Shown piece by piece: positions 1 to 7,761 of a stretch of DNA of 64,000 nucleotides; within the stretch, counting starts at the first letter, position 1, and each line of letters begins with the position of its first letter. The stretch covers positions 4,526,001-4,590,000 of the forward strand of contig OZ245920.1 in the NCBI GenBank assembly GCA_965229685.1. The letters run 5' to 3'. Origin of the DNA: Pacificispira sp033344895 (lineage in GTDB: Bacteria; Pseudomonadota; Alphaproteobacteria; UBA8366; Aestuariispiraceae). The notes beneath the pieces are model-generated. The model did no database searches, was not told the origin of the DNA, and worked only from the letters and a program-made list of their open reading frames with translations. The translations under genes and the position numbers were made by a program.

Positions 1-1406
1 GCCAGAACGAAACCGAATTCCCGGAACAGACGACCGGCGTCGCTGGGCAGGAAGGAAATCGGTACAAAGACCGAAACCAGGGTCGCCGTGGTCGCGACGA
101 CGGCGAAGAATACCTGTCGGGTGCCCAGGACCGCTGCGGCGCGCCCGCCCAGCCCCTGCGCACGCCGGCGCTGAATGTTCTCAAGGACCACGATGGAATC
201 GTCGACGATCAGCCCGGCGGCAAGAACCAGCGCCAGCAGCGTGATGATGTTGATGGAAAATCCCATCAGCCAGATCGCGGCGACAGAGCCGATCAGGGCA
301 ACCGGAATGGAGATGCAGGGGATCAGCGTGGCGCTGGGCGTGCCGAGGAATAGCCACAGTGTCAGCACCACGATCGACACGGCCAGCAGCAGGGTCACCA
401 CGACCTCGCGCACCGATCCGCGAATGAATTCGGCATCGTCGGAGACCTCGATCACCTGAACGGTATCGAAACGCGCATTCAGCCTTTTCAGCGCAGCCTC
501 GACGCCGTCGGAGATTTCAATCGTGTTGGACTTGGCCTGCCGGATGATCCCCATGCCGATGACGGTCTGGCCATCAACCCTGACCTTGGATTCCGCCTCT
601 TCCGGTCCGAAGAAAACCATGGCGACGTCGCCGATCTTGACCGGGTCGCGAATGACGATCCCTTCGATTTCCTCGGCGGTCTCCGCCGTCGCGTCGGCAC
701 GCACGATCAGTTCGTGGTCGACGGAGGCGAAACTGCCGGCCGGAATATCGAACGGGGCGTTCTGCAGGACATTGGCGACATCAGTCACGGTCAGCCCATA
801 ACTGCTGAGCCGCATCGGATCGAGGACGACATGCAACATCCGCCGTCGGTCCCCGTACAGGGTGACGTCGGCGACTCCGTTGACTGAAATCAGATCCGGC
901 ACGATGTCGTTTTCAACGATCCGCGTCAGTTCCTCCTCACCGATCCCGTCGGCGACGGCGGCCAGGCGCAGGACCGGACTGGCATCCGCATCGGCCTTGA
1001 TGACGGTCAGTTCCTCGACATCGTCGGGCAGATCCCGTTCAACCCGGCTGACGGCTTCGCGCACATCGGCGGCGGCCGTATCCAGATCGGTGTCGGCGGA
1101 GAAGTAGAGGCGAATCCGGAAGTTGTTCTCTTCGCTGGATGACCGGATCTCTTTCACGCCGGTGACGCGCGCCACGGCGCCCTCGACGATGCTGGTGACC
1201 TCCGCATCCATGGTTTCGGGCGACGCGCCCTGTAGAATGCCGCGCACCGTCACGGTCGGCTGGTCGACGTTCGGGAGTTCACGGACTTCCACCGCCGTCA
1301 GGGCAGCCAGTCCGGCAAGTGCTATCAGCAGATTGAGAACCAGCGCCAGAAGCGGTCGCCGCACGCTGGTGGAGGGCAGATCCTCCCTGTCCGGACGGCC
1401 GGTCAC
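1..1406 (-). CDS. RND-family efflux permease, N-terminal part (cut by window edge)
   Basis: Inner-membrane proton-driven multidrug or metal efflux pump of the AcrB/MexB-like RND superfamily; about 468 codons are visible and the C-terminal half lies outside the window. The reverse strand reads through without a stop from a GTG at 1406. A hydrophobic first helix (RRPLLALVLNLLIALAGL) is followed by a long periplasmic porter region. Near the window edge comes the TM4 signature GLIVDDSIVVLEN, which carries the paired aspartates of the proton relay. The GTG start overlaps the stop of the adaptor gene as GTGA, so the two are translationally coupled. Substrate cannot be inferred. The family call is firm; the start is inferred from the overlap. 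Confidence 0.9.
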   Translation of the reverse strand, partial: MTGRPDREDLPSTSVRRPLLALVLNLLIALAGLAALTAVEVRELPNVDQPTVTVRGILQGASPETMDAEVTSIVEGAVARVTGVKEIRSSSEENNFRIRLYFSADTDLDTAAADVREAVSRVERDLPDDVEELTVIKADADASPVLRLAAVADGIGEEELTRIVENDIVPDLISVNGVADVTLYGDRRRMLHVVLDPMRLSSYGLTVTDVANVLQNAPFDIPAGSFASVDHELIVRADATAETAEEIEGIVIRDPVKIGDVAMVFFGPEEAESKVRVDGQTVIGMGIIRQAKSNTIEISDGVEAALKRLNARFDTVQVIEVSDDAEFIRGSVREVVVTLLLAVSIVVLTLWLFLGTPSATLIPCISIPVALIGSVAAIWLMGFSINIITLLALVLAAGLIVDDSIVVLENIQRRRAQGLGGRAAAVLGTRQVFFAVVATTATLVSVFVPISFLPSDAGRLFREFGFVL

Positions 1407-2488
1407 GATTCGGTGCCGTTATCGGCGACCGGCGCTTCGCGCACGGTGACGGAGACTTCCCGCCCGGCGCGCATCCGGTGCAGGCCCTCCACGACAACCG
1501 GATCGCCGGGTTCGAGATCCCCGTCGACCAGGACGCGGGAGGATTGCCGCTGCACGATCTGCACGGGGATCTGGGCTGCCTTGCCGTCGCGAACGGTCCA
1601 CAGGAACGATCCGTCACCGCCCCATTGTATGGCGATCTCCGGAACCGTGGGGCGGCGCTGGCCGTAGAGATCCAGGGTCACGCGAAAACTCATGCCGGGC
1701 CGGAACGCGTCGTTCGGGTTCGGTGTTTCGGCGCGAACGGCGAAAGTGCGCGTATCCGGGTCAATCCGGCTGTCGACATCAACGACGATCCCGTCCGCCG
1801 TGGCGCTTCCGGCCCATGCGGCGATGGATACCGCGTCGCCGGGGCGCACACGCCCCAGAAGCGCTTCCGGCACATCGAACCGGATCAGCAACAACTCGCG
1901 GTCGTCCAGCGTCGCAATCGACGTCGCCGGATCGATGCGGTCCCCGACTTCGACATCGGTCAGGCCGATATATCCCGCGAAGGGTGCCTTAACGTAACGG
2001 TCGTCCAGGGCCACCTGGGCCTGGCGCAGGGCAATCCGGGCGCTGCGCAACGCGGTGCGGGCCTCATCCAGGGCGGCCTGGGTCGAGGTGCCGCTGGCGC
2101 TCAGTTTTTCCAGTCGGTCGAACTTGCGCTGCGCGTCCTCAAGCTGGACCTGTGCCAGTTCGACATCGAGGCGCTCCGCATCCTGACGCAACTCGACCAG
2201 AACGGCGCCGCGGTCGACAAAGCTGTTGGCCGTGAAACGGACGGCGGTGACTTCTCCGGCCGAGTCGGGGTGCAGCGTTATGGAGCGAAAGGCGCGGGCG
2301 GTGCCGACCGCTTCCAGTCGGATTCGGATTTCGGCCGATTCGGCGCGTTGCACGATGACGGCGATCGGGACGTCGGGGCGCGTGGCGGTGACGTCCTTCT
2401 CGGTTTCCGGTGGCTGGCCGATCTTCCAGGCCGCAGCGCCCAGCCCGACCAGCACAAGGATGACCAGAAACTGTTTGAAAATACCCAA
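1403..2488 (-). CDS. RND efflux periplasmic adaptor (HlyD/MFP family)
   Basis: Membrane-fusion adaptor that would link the adjacent RND permease to an outer-membrane channel. The 361-residue protein has an N-terminal hydrophobic anchor (about residues 5-21) without a lipobox, so it is probably anchored by an uncleaved signal. It then shows the family layout: a lipoyl/barrel-sandwich half, a coiled-coil hairpin rich in Ala, Arg and Leu (about 105-165), the second lipoyl half beginning VKAPFAGYIG, and beta-barrel and membrane-proximal domains. It is first in a two-gene operon with the permease (4-base overlap). No TolC-like gene is visible. The roughly 340 bases upstream are shared with the divergent arsenic operon, so both promoters must lie there. 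Confidence 0.92.
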   Translation of the reverse strand: MGIFKQFLVILVLVGLGAAAWKIGQPPETEKDVTATRPDVPIAVIVQRAESAEIRIRLEAVGTARAFRSITLHPDSAGEVTAVRFTANSFVDRGAVLVELRQDAERLDVELAQVQLEDAQRKFDRLEKLSASGTSTQAALDEARTALRSARIALRQAQVALDDRYVKAPFAGYIGLTDVEVGDRIDPATSIATLDDRELLLIRFDVPEALLGRVRPGDAVSIAAWAGSATADGIVVDVDSRIDPDTRTFAVRAETPNPNDAFRPGMSFRVTLDLYGQRRPTVPEIAIQWGGDGSFLWTVRDGKAAQIPVQIVQRQSSRVLVDGDLEPGDPVVVEGLHRMRAGREVSVTVREAPVADNGTES

Positions 2489-2780
2489 TGTCCGCCACCC
2501 TCCATCCGACGTGCATTCCGGTCATCCGGCCACGGTTCCGGATGAAACTATCATGAACAGGCGAAGTTTCTATCCTGGTCCCGTATTCCGGAAAATCCTT
2601 GATGCGATTCGCACTGGCCCAAGATCAGACGCGGCTGCGCCGATAATCCGTCGCAGGTTTCGAACACTTTTTCCTTCGATTTCGCAAATAAGGGCGCGGC
2701 CTTGGGGTCAGGGCGAACGGGGCGTCCCGACGCCGTCCATCCCGGAATGTTCAAGCAGTATGAAGTTTGGGTGAAGGCGT

Positions 2781-2825
2781 ACAAAAGCGCTTTTGTCGGC
2801 TTAATTGTTCGACTATTCTAGAGAA
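2781..2825 (+). promoter_or_regulatory. Perfect palindrome and -10-like element ahead of the ArsR-ArsC gene (putative operator/promoter)
   Basis: The 16-base sequence ACAAAAGCGCTTTTGT at 2781-2796 is a perfect palindrome. It lies in the 2489-2825 gap between the divergent efflux and arsenic genes. A -10-like TATTCT sits at 2814-2819, six bases before the ATG at 2826, so a transcript from it would begin at or next to the start codon (leaderless). The hexamer 17 bases further upstream (TTTTGT, 2791-2796) is a poor -35 and lies inside the palindrome, as expected for a repressed, operator-covered promoter. That the ArsR domain binds here is inference. I recognise nothing else in the gap. Confidence 0.5.
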
Positions 2826-3674
2826 ATGGATGAATTGAAGGCAGCAACCTGTTTTTCAGCCCTGGCGCAGGAATCCCGCGTCCGGATTCTGCGCCTGCTG
2901 ATCGCGGCCGGGCCCTCCGGAATGCGGGCCGGGGAGGTTCAGCAGCAGATCGGCATGCCGTCCTCGACGCTGTCCTTTCACCTTTCGGCCCTGGAACAGG
3001 CCGGCCTTGTCCAGTCCACACGGCAAGGTCGGACAACGGTCTATGCCGTGCGCCTGTTGGGGCTGCGTCAGCTCGTCACCTTCGTGACGGAAACCTGTTG
3101 CGGCGGCCGGACGGACCTGTGCGGGGATATCGCCCGACTGTTTCCCGATCTGGAGGAAGAGCGCCCGATCACGGGGCGCTTCAATGTTCTGTTCCTGTGC
3201 ACCCACAATTCCGCACGTTCGATCATGGCGGAGGCGGTTCTCAACCGCATCGGCGGCGGCAGGTTCAGCGCCTATTCGGCCGGGGCCGAACCTGTATCGG
3301 CGCCGAATGCCGATGTTCTCGCCAATCTGAAGCAACTTGGTTTCGATGTCGCATCGGCGCGCAGCAAGTCGTGGGACGATTTCACGACGCCGGACGCGCC
3401 GCAGATGGATTTCGTAATCACGCTTTGCGACACGGCGGCGGGCCAGGCCTGCCCCGATTTCGGGGATCAGGTTGTCTCGGCCGCCTGGCCGCTTCCCGAT
3501 CCCGCGCGGTTCGAGGGCAGCGCCATGGAGCGGGCGGTGCTGCTGAAGGCACTCTACGGGATGATCAGGCGCCGACTGGAAACCTTCATCCGATTGCCGT
3601 TCGGAACGCTGGACCGGATGGCGGTCAAAGCCCGGCTGGACGCGCTGGGATTCGGTACGACTCAGGACGCTTAG
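2826..3674 (+). CDS. ArsR-ArsC fusion: arsenic-responsive repressor joined to a thioredoxin-type arsenate reductase
   Basis: Two domains in one 282-residue chain. The N-terminal ArsR winged helix (about 1-95; recognition-helix region PSSTLSFHLSALEQAGLV) ends in TETCCGGRTDLC, giving C91, C92 and C99. This resembles the C-terminal Cys trio of the Acidithiobacillus-type ArsR As(III) site. The C-terminal low-molecular-weight-phosphatase-like ArsC domain (about 118-282) has the CX5R loop CTHNSAR (C125-R131), the redox pair C201/C209 and the acidic loop WPLPDP. An alternative TTG start at 2805 adds seven residues; I chose the ATG because a -10-like element lies just ahead of it. It heads an operon with GAPDH and ArsJ. 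Both domains keep their key residues. Confidence 0.93.
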   Translation: MDELKAATCFSALAQESRVRILRLLIAAGPSGMRAGEVQQQIGMPSSTLSFHLSALEQAGLVQSTRQGRTTVYAVRLLGLRQLVTFVTETCCGGRTDLCGDIARLFPDLEEERPITGRFNVLFLCTHNSARSIMAEAVLNRIGGGRFSAYSAGAEPVSAPNADVLANLKQLGFDVASARSKSWDDFTTPDAPQMDFVITLCDTAAGQACPDFGDQVVSAAWPLPDPARFEGSAMERAVLLKALYGMIRRRLETFIRLPFGTLDRMAVKARLDALGFGTTQDA

Positions 3675-3687
3675 GGGGCGATGGAAC

Positions 3688-4731
3688 ATGGGTATCGGCA
3701 TCAACGGTATGGGTCGGATCGGTCGGTTGGCTCTGCGCGCCGCCATGGGGGGCGTATTCCGCGATCCCGCCGATCCGAATGCGCAGGCCGGTCTGGACAT
3801 CGTTCATGTGAACGAGATCTCCGGCGGTGCCTCGACCACGGCGCATCTGCTGGAGTTCGACAGCGTGCAGGGCCGCTGGCGCGCCGGGTTCGAGGCAGGG
3901 GAAGACGATCGAATCCGGATCGACGGCCATCGGATCGGGTTTTCCGATGCCGCCGAGCCGGGAGACGTGCCGTGGGGCGATCTGGGATGCGATATCGTCC
4001 TGGAATGCACCGGAAAGTTTCGGAAGGTCGAGCAACTGAAGGCATATCTGGACCGCGGTGTGAAACGGGTAATCGTCGCGGCGCCTGTGAAGGATCCCGA
4101 TGTCCTGAACGTCGTAATGGGCGTGAATGACGACCGCTACGACAGGGAACGCCACCGGATCGTGACCGCGGCGTCCTGCACCACAAACTGCCTCGCCCCG
4201 GTGGTGAAGGTCGTGCACGAGGCGCTGGGAATCCGGCACGGTCAGATCACGACGATCCACGATCCGACGAATACCAATGTCGTCACCGACGCGCCGCACA
4301 AGGATCTGCGCCGGGCCCGCTCCGCACTGTTGTCGCTGCAGCCGACCACCACCGGCAGCGCGACCGCCATCGGCCTGATCTTTCCGGAACTGGTCGGAAA
4401 GCTGAACGGGCATGCGGTTCGCGCGCCGGTCCTGAATGCCAGCCTGACCGATTGCGTCTTCGAACTGAACCGCGCCACCTCGGCGGAGGAGGTCAATACC
4501 CTGTTCGAAGCGGCGGCGTCCGGCCCGCTGGCTGGAATTCTGGGGCTGGAACACCGCCCCCTGGTCTCCGCGGATTACGCGCGCGACAGCCGCAGCGCCA
4601 TTGTCGACGGACCCAGCACCATGGTCACCGACGGGACATTGCTGAAGGTCTATGCCTGGTATGACAACGAACTCGGCTATGCCTGCCGAATGGTCGATCT
4701 CGCCAACAAGCTGATCGCAGAAGGCCTGTGA
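3688..4731 (+). CDS. ArsJ-associated glyceraldehyde-3-phosphate dehydrogenase
   Basis: GAPDH-family enzyme of 347 residues. In ArsJ operons this enzyme uses arsenate in place of phosphate and makes the labile 1-arseno-3-phosphoglycerate that ArsJ exports. The NAD-binding Rossmann start is GINGMGRIGRLALRA (4-18), the catalytic cysteine is C164 in ASCTTNCLAP, and the assisting histidine is H191. The phosphate/arsenate-binding Thr-Gly segment (TTTGSATAIG) is present. It starts 13 bases after the ArsR-ArsC stop and ends 7 bases before arsJ, so a specialised arsenic role is more likely than central glycolysis. The family call rests on motifs; the arsenic role is inferred from context and known ArsJ operons. 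Confidence 0.93.
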   Translation: MGIGINGMGRIGRLALRAAMGGVFRDPADPNAQAGLDIVHVNEISGGASTTAHLLEFDSVQGRWRAGFEAGEDDRIRIDGHRIGFSDAAEPGDVPWGDLGCDIVLECTGKFRKVEQLKAYLDRGVKRVIVAAPVKDPDVLNVVMGVNDDRYDRERHRIVTAASCTTNCLAPVVKVVHEALGIRHGQITTIHDPTNTNVVTDAPHKDLRRARSALLSLQPTTTGSATAIGLIFPELVGKLNGHAVRAPVLNASLTDCVFELNRATSAEEVNTLFEAAASGPLAGILGLEHRPLVSADYARDSRSAIVDGPSTMVTDGTLLKVYAWYDNELGYACRMVDLANKLIAEGL

Positions 4732-4738
4732 CGGCGTC

Positions 4739-5947
4739 ATGCGCAACTACCTGATCGTCACGGCCACCTATTGGGGGTTCACCCTGACCGATGGGGCGTT
4801 GCGCATGCTCGTCCTGCTGCATTTCTATCAGCTCGGCTATTCGCCCTTCACCCTGGCCTTCCTGTTCCTGCTCTACGAAGCCGCCGGCATCTTCGCCAAT
4901 CTCGGTGGCGGGTGGCTGGCATCACGCTTCGGCATCCGCCGGATGCTCGGTCTGGGATTGATGCTGCAGATCGCCGGGCTGTTGTTCCTGTCGGCACTGC
5001 GACCGGATTGGGGGGCGGCCCTGTCCGTGGTCTGGGTCGTCCTGGCGCAGGGCGTCGCCGGTATCGCGAAGGACATCACGAAGACCGCGTCGAAATCGGC
5101 GATCAAGATCACATCGGTCGACGGCAACAATCAGTTGTTCCGGTGGGTGGCCTGGTTTACCGGATCGAAGAATGCGACCAAGGGCCTTGGCTTCTTCTTC
5201 GGTGGCCTGCTTCTCGATGCCGCCGGATTCGTGCCCGCGCTATTGGGCATGGCAGCCATGCTCACAGGAATTCTGGTGGCCTGTATCGCGACCCTGCCGT
5301 CGGGTCTCGGTATCTCCGCCGCATCAAAATCGGTGAAGGAGCTCTTTGCGAAGTCGCCCGGCGTCAACATTCTGGCGGCTGCGCGGATCTTCATGTTCGG
5401 CGCGCGGGATGTCTGGTTCGTCGTCGGGTTGCCGGTCTTTCTCTACGCCTCCGGCTGGGATTTCTGGGAAGTGGGTGGATTTCTCGCAGCCTGGACCATC
5501 GCCTATGGCGCCATTCAGGCGATCGCCCCGGGTCTGGTGCCGCGCAGCACGGACGGGCTCAGCCGCGAAGTCCCCGCCGCGCGCCTTTGGGGCGTGATCC
5601 TGGCAGCGATTCCGGCGGCGCTGGTTGCCGCCCTGCTGGTCGACGCCGCGCCGCCGGTCGCCTTGCAGACGGTCGTCGTGGCGTCCCTGATGATTTTCGG
5701 CGTCGCCTTCGCGGTGAATTCCTCGCTGCACTCCTATCTGATCCTGGTCTATGCGGGATCGAAGAAGGCGGCCGAGGATGTCGGGTTCTACTATGCCGCC
5801 AATGCCGCCGGGCGCCTGATGGGAACGCTGCTGTCCGGATTGCTCTATCAGGTCGGCGGTCTGGCCGGCTGCATTGCCGGATCGCTGGTCATGCTGACCC
5901 TTTGCGCCGCGATCACCTTCGCCCTGCCACGCAAGGCGACGCCCTGA
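4739..5947 (+). CDS. arsJ: ArsJ, MFS exporter of 1-arseno-3-phosphoglycerate
   Basis: Inner-membrane major-facilitator transporter of 402 residues with about twelve hydrophobic segments. The N-terminus (MRNYLIVTATYWGFTLTDGA) and the SRFGIRRMLGLGL loop between early helices match my recollection of ArsJ proteins. It exports the unstable arseno-sugar-phosphate made by the upstream GAPDH; the product then breaks down to arsenate outside, giving arsenate resistance without reduction. It is the last gene of the arsenic operon. The next feature downstream is tRNA-Thr on the other strand. I saw no clear terminator between them. Confidence 0.93.
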   Translation: MRNYLIVTATYWGFTLTDGALRMLVLLHFYQLGYSPFTLAFLFLLYEAAGIFANLGGGWLASRFGIRRMLGLGLMLQIAGLLFLSALRPDWGAALSVVWVVLAQGVAGIAKDITKTASKSAIKITSVDGNNQLFRWVAWFTGSKNATKGLGFFFGGLLLDAAGFVPALLGMAAMLTGILVACIATLPSGLGISAASKSVKELFAKSPGVNILAAARIFMFGARDVWFVVGLPVFLYASGWDFWEVGGFLAAWTIAYGAIQAIAPGLVPRSTDGLSREVPAARLWGVILAAIPAALVAALLVDAAPPVALQTVVVASLMIFGVAFAVNSSLHSYLILVYAGSKKAAEDVGFYYAANAAGRLMGTLLSGLLYQVGGLAGCIAGSLVMLTLCAAITFALPRKATP

Positions 5948-5986
5948 AGGGCGTGTTCGGGCAGGCGTCGCTGTTCTGGAAAGGTG

Positions 5987-6062
5987 TGGTGCCGGATGCA
6001 GGGATCGAACCCGCGACCTTCGGTTTACAAAACCGCTGCTCTACCAGCTGAGCTAATCCGGC
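5987..6062 (-). tRNA. tRNA-Thr (anticodon UGU)
   Basis: 76 bases on the minus strand with the CCA end encoded. The 7-bp acceptor stem GCCGGAT/ATCCGGC pairs fully, the D-arm TAGCTCAGCTGGTAGAGC is standard, the anticodon loop TTTGTAA gives UGU, and the T-loop is GTTCGATCC. Its 3' end faces arsJ. Confidence 0.97.
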
Positions 6063-6080
6063 CCGTGAGGGGCAGAGCAG

Positions 6081-6109
6081 GGTCTACCGCCAAGCCGCCG
6101 TGAAATCAA
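6081..6109 (-). promoter_or_regulatory. Putative sigma-70 promoter of tRNA-Thr
   Basis: Reading the minus strand, TTGATT (6109-6104) and TAGACC (6086-6081) are separated by 17 bases. The -10 ends 18 bases before the tRNA 5' end, which suits a short precursor. This is a pattern match only. In the rest of the 5948-6253 gap I see only an AT-richer stretch (about 6180-6240) ahead of the protease gene. Confidence 0.5.
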
Positions 6110-6253
6110 TCCTCAACGCGCGGCCCCGGGATGGGCAATTGGGCAGCCTCTGGATGGCGGGACAGGCAAGGTGTGGGTTCGTTTTTTTGACTTTGCAATC
6201 TAGGGTAATAACCATACGATTCTCCGGAGCATAGTTGACTCGGAGGGGGGGCT

Positions 6254-7747
6254 ATGAGGGGGCCGGTACTGTTCGCGTGGCCTTGGAATAGCAGGAAACA
6301 GGCTTTCCCTGTCGGGGGCGCCATTTTCTTGCTTGCCATCGCGGGGAGTCCGGCCGGGATGACATCGTTACAGGCGCAGGAAGTTGGTGCCGGCGCGTGG
6401 CAGTCCCTGCAAGATCGTGCTCTCGCGCTGCCTCAGGGCGGATATCCAAACTATGCGCGCATTGAGGATGACCCGTACCTTCGATCGGAACTGAAAGATT
6501 ACTTTGAATCGGCCCGTCGCCAGAGATTTGCCAACTCCCTGGACAACCTGCTGGCCCCGTCGCAAGGCTACGACGAAACGTTAAAACCCTGGGGCGATCC
6601 TCAGGTTACGACGACGATCCCCGGCTACCAGCCTCCGCAGCGGTATCCGCAGATCGACCCGTCCTTCCCGGTCACGCTCGGGCTCCCGTCGGGTATCCAG
6701 CTGCAGCCCGATGTCGTAAGCGGTGCCGATACGATACCGGTTGAAATCGACGTGCCGAGAAGCGGCCCCGATTTTGGGGACTTCCCTCTGGATGACGTAA
6801 ACCCCTACGGTGATGTCGTGGATGGCGGCGGCGTAATCCCTGGCGGAATTGATGTCCCGCAGACTAGCCCGGTTAGCGGGGACGGGATCGCAATTGCCGG
6901 GGCGCTGCTGACAGATGCCGATTATGAAGCCTATCTCAGGTCGACTTGTGTCGCGCGGGCATCGAGTCACTATCGGGGAGAGGCTGTGTCTTCCGCGTCC
7001 TCGGAAGTTAATGAGGCGTGTTTCAGCGGGATCGACGAACTTCCGGATCAGGTCAAATCATCGGGTATCCTGTCGCTGGTCGGGTTCCTCGTCTGGCGAA
7101 CTAATGATGAAACCGAGGTCGGGTTCTGCACCGCGATGAGGGTGGATGACACTCGAATTCTGACGGCGAAACATTGTTTCTATCATCGCGATGATGGCCG
7201 GGACGGCGAAGCCCGGTTCACAAGTGCCCACTTCGAAGACGGCAAGATACGTTTCTATCTTCTCGCCGATCTGAACTCTTCCTATCCCGTAGGTAATCCG
7301 GGGGGCGCCTTTCTGTCCGCCTTTGGTACGAAGGACGATACCCTGATCGTTCCTGTGGCGACGAATGGAACGTCCGTCCCGGGCTATGCGGTGCGGTCGC
7401 CAAGTCAGTTGGGATTTGCGTCGATAATCGGCCTGTCCTCCTTTGAGAGGAAATCGGATTGGCGGGATCGCGTTAAAGTCACATTGGACAAGACTTGTTT
7501 CGTGACGATGCCGGATGCCGATGGCTGCGTGGTTCATGCCTGCAACACTTCAGGCGGCTTCAGCGGCGCTCCGATTTTCGGAATGGAGGCATCGGATAAC
7601 GGTGCACTTCGCCCGGTCGTGTTTGGTGTGCACTCCAAAGCGGGGCGGGAAGAGACTGAGTGCGGCGTCGATGAATACGCTTTTGTCCGGGTTTCCAATA
7701 CGGCGGCACCCGTCGATGCGGCGTCACTCGGAATTGAGAATCCATAG
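6254..7747 (+). CDS. Secreted trypsin-like serine protease with long Pro/Asp/Gly-rich N-terminal region
   Basis: 497 residues. A basic N-terminus and hydrophobic segment (about 17-36) form a probable signal peptide ending near LQAQ. Residues about 45-250 have no domain I recognise and are rich in Pro, Asp and Gly; they hold two copies of a motif, IPVEIDVPRSGPDFGD (161-176) and IPGGIDVPQTSPVSGD (195-210). The C-terminal chymotrypsin-fold domain has LTAKHC (H307, with C292/C308 placed as the usual disulfide), DDTLI (D361/D362) and CNTSGGFSGAPI (S437), so the triad looks complete. A strong Shine-Dalgarno (GGAGGGGGG) precedes the ATG. A lipoprotein gene follows 14 bases later. The substrate is unknown. 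The N-terminal region could be a propeptide or a wall-binding linker. Confidence 0.85.
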   Translation: MRGPVLFAWPWNSRKQAFPVGGAIFLLAIAGSPAGMTSLQAQEVGAGAWQSLQDRALALPQGGYPNYARIEDDPYLRSELKDYFESARRQRFANSLDNLLAPSQGYDETLKPWGDPQVTTTIPGYQPPQRYPQIDPSFPVTLGLPSGIQLQPDVVSGADTIPVEIDVPRSGPDFGDFPLDDVNPYGDVVDGGGVIPGGIDVPQTSPVSGDGIAIAGALLTDADYEAYLRSTCVARASSHYRGEAVSSASSEVNEACFSGIDELPDQVKSSGILSLVGFLVWRTNDETEVGFCTAMRVDDTRILTAKHCFYHRDDGRDGEARFTSAHFEDGKIRFYLLADLNSSYPVGNPGGAFLSAFGTKDDTLIVPVATNGTSVPGYAVRSPSQLGFASIIGLSSFERKSDWRDRVKVTLDKTCFVTMPDADGCVVHACNTSGGFSGAPIFGMEASDNGALRPVVFGVHSKAGREETECGVDEYAFVRVSNTAAPVDAASLGIENP

Positions 7748-7761
7748 AGGGGGATGACGAG

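Noticed and set aside
2551..2784. 77-codon minus-strand frame between the efflux and arsenic genes
   Set aside because: It lies in the divergent promoter region, has no family resemblance and reaches the ars palindrome.
5987..6062. tRNA-Thr as an attachment site for a genomic island carrying the arsenic genes
   Set aside because: I found no repeat of the tRNA 3' end in the flanking few kb and no integrase gene, so there is no evidence for an island boundary here.
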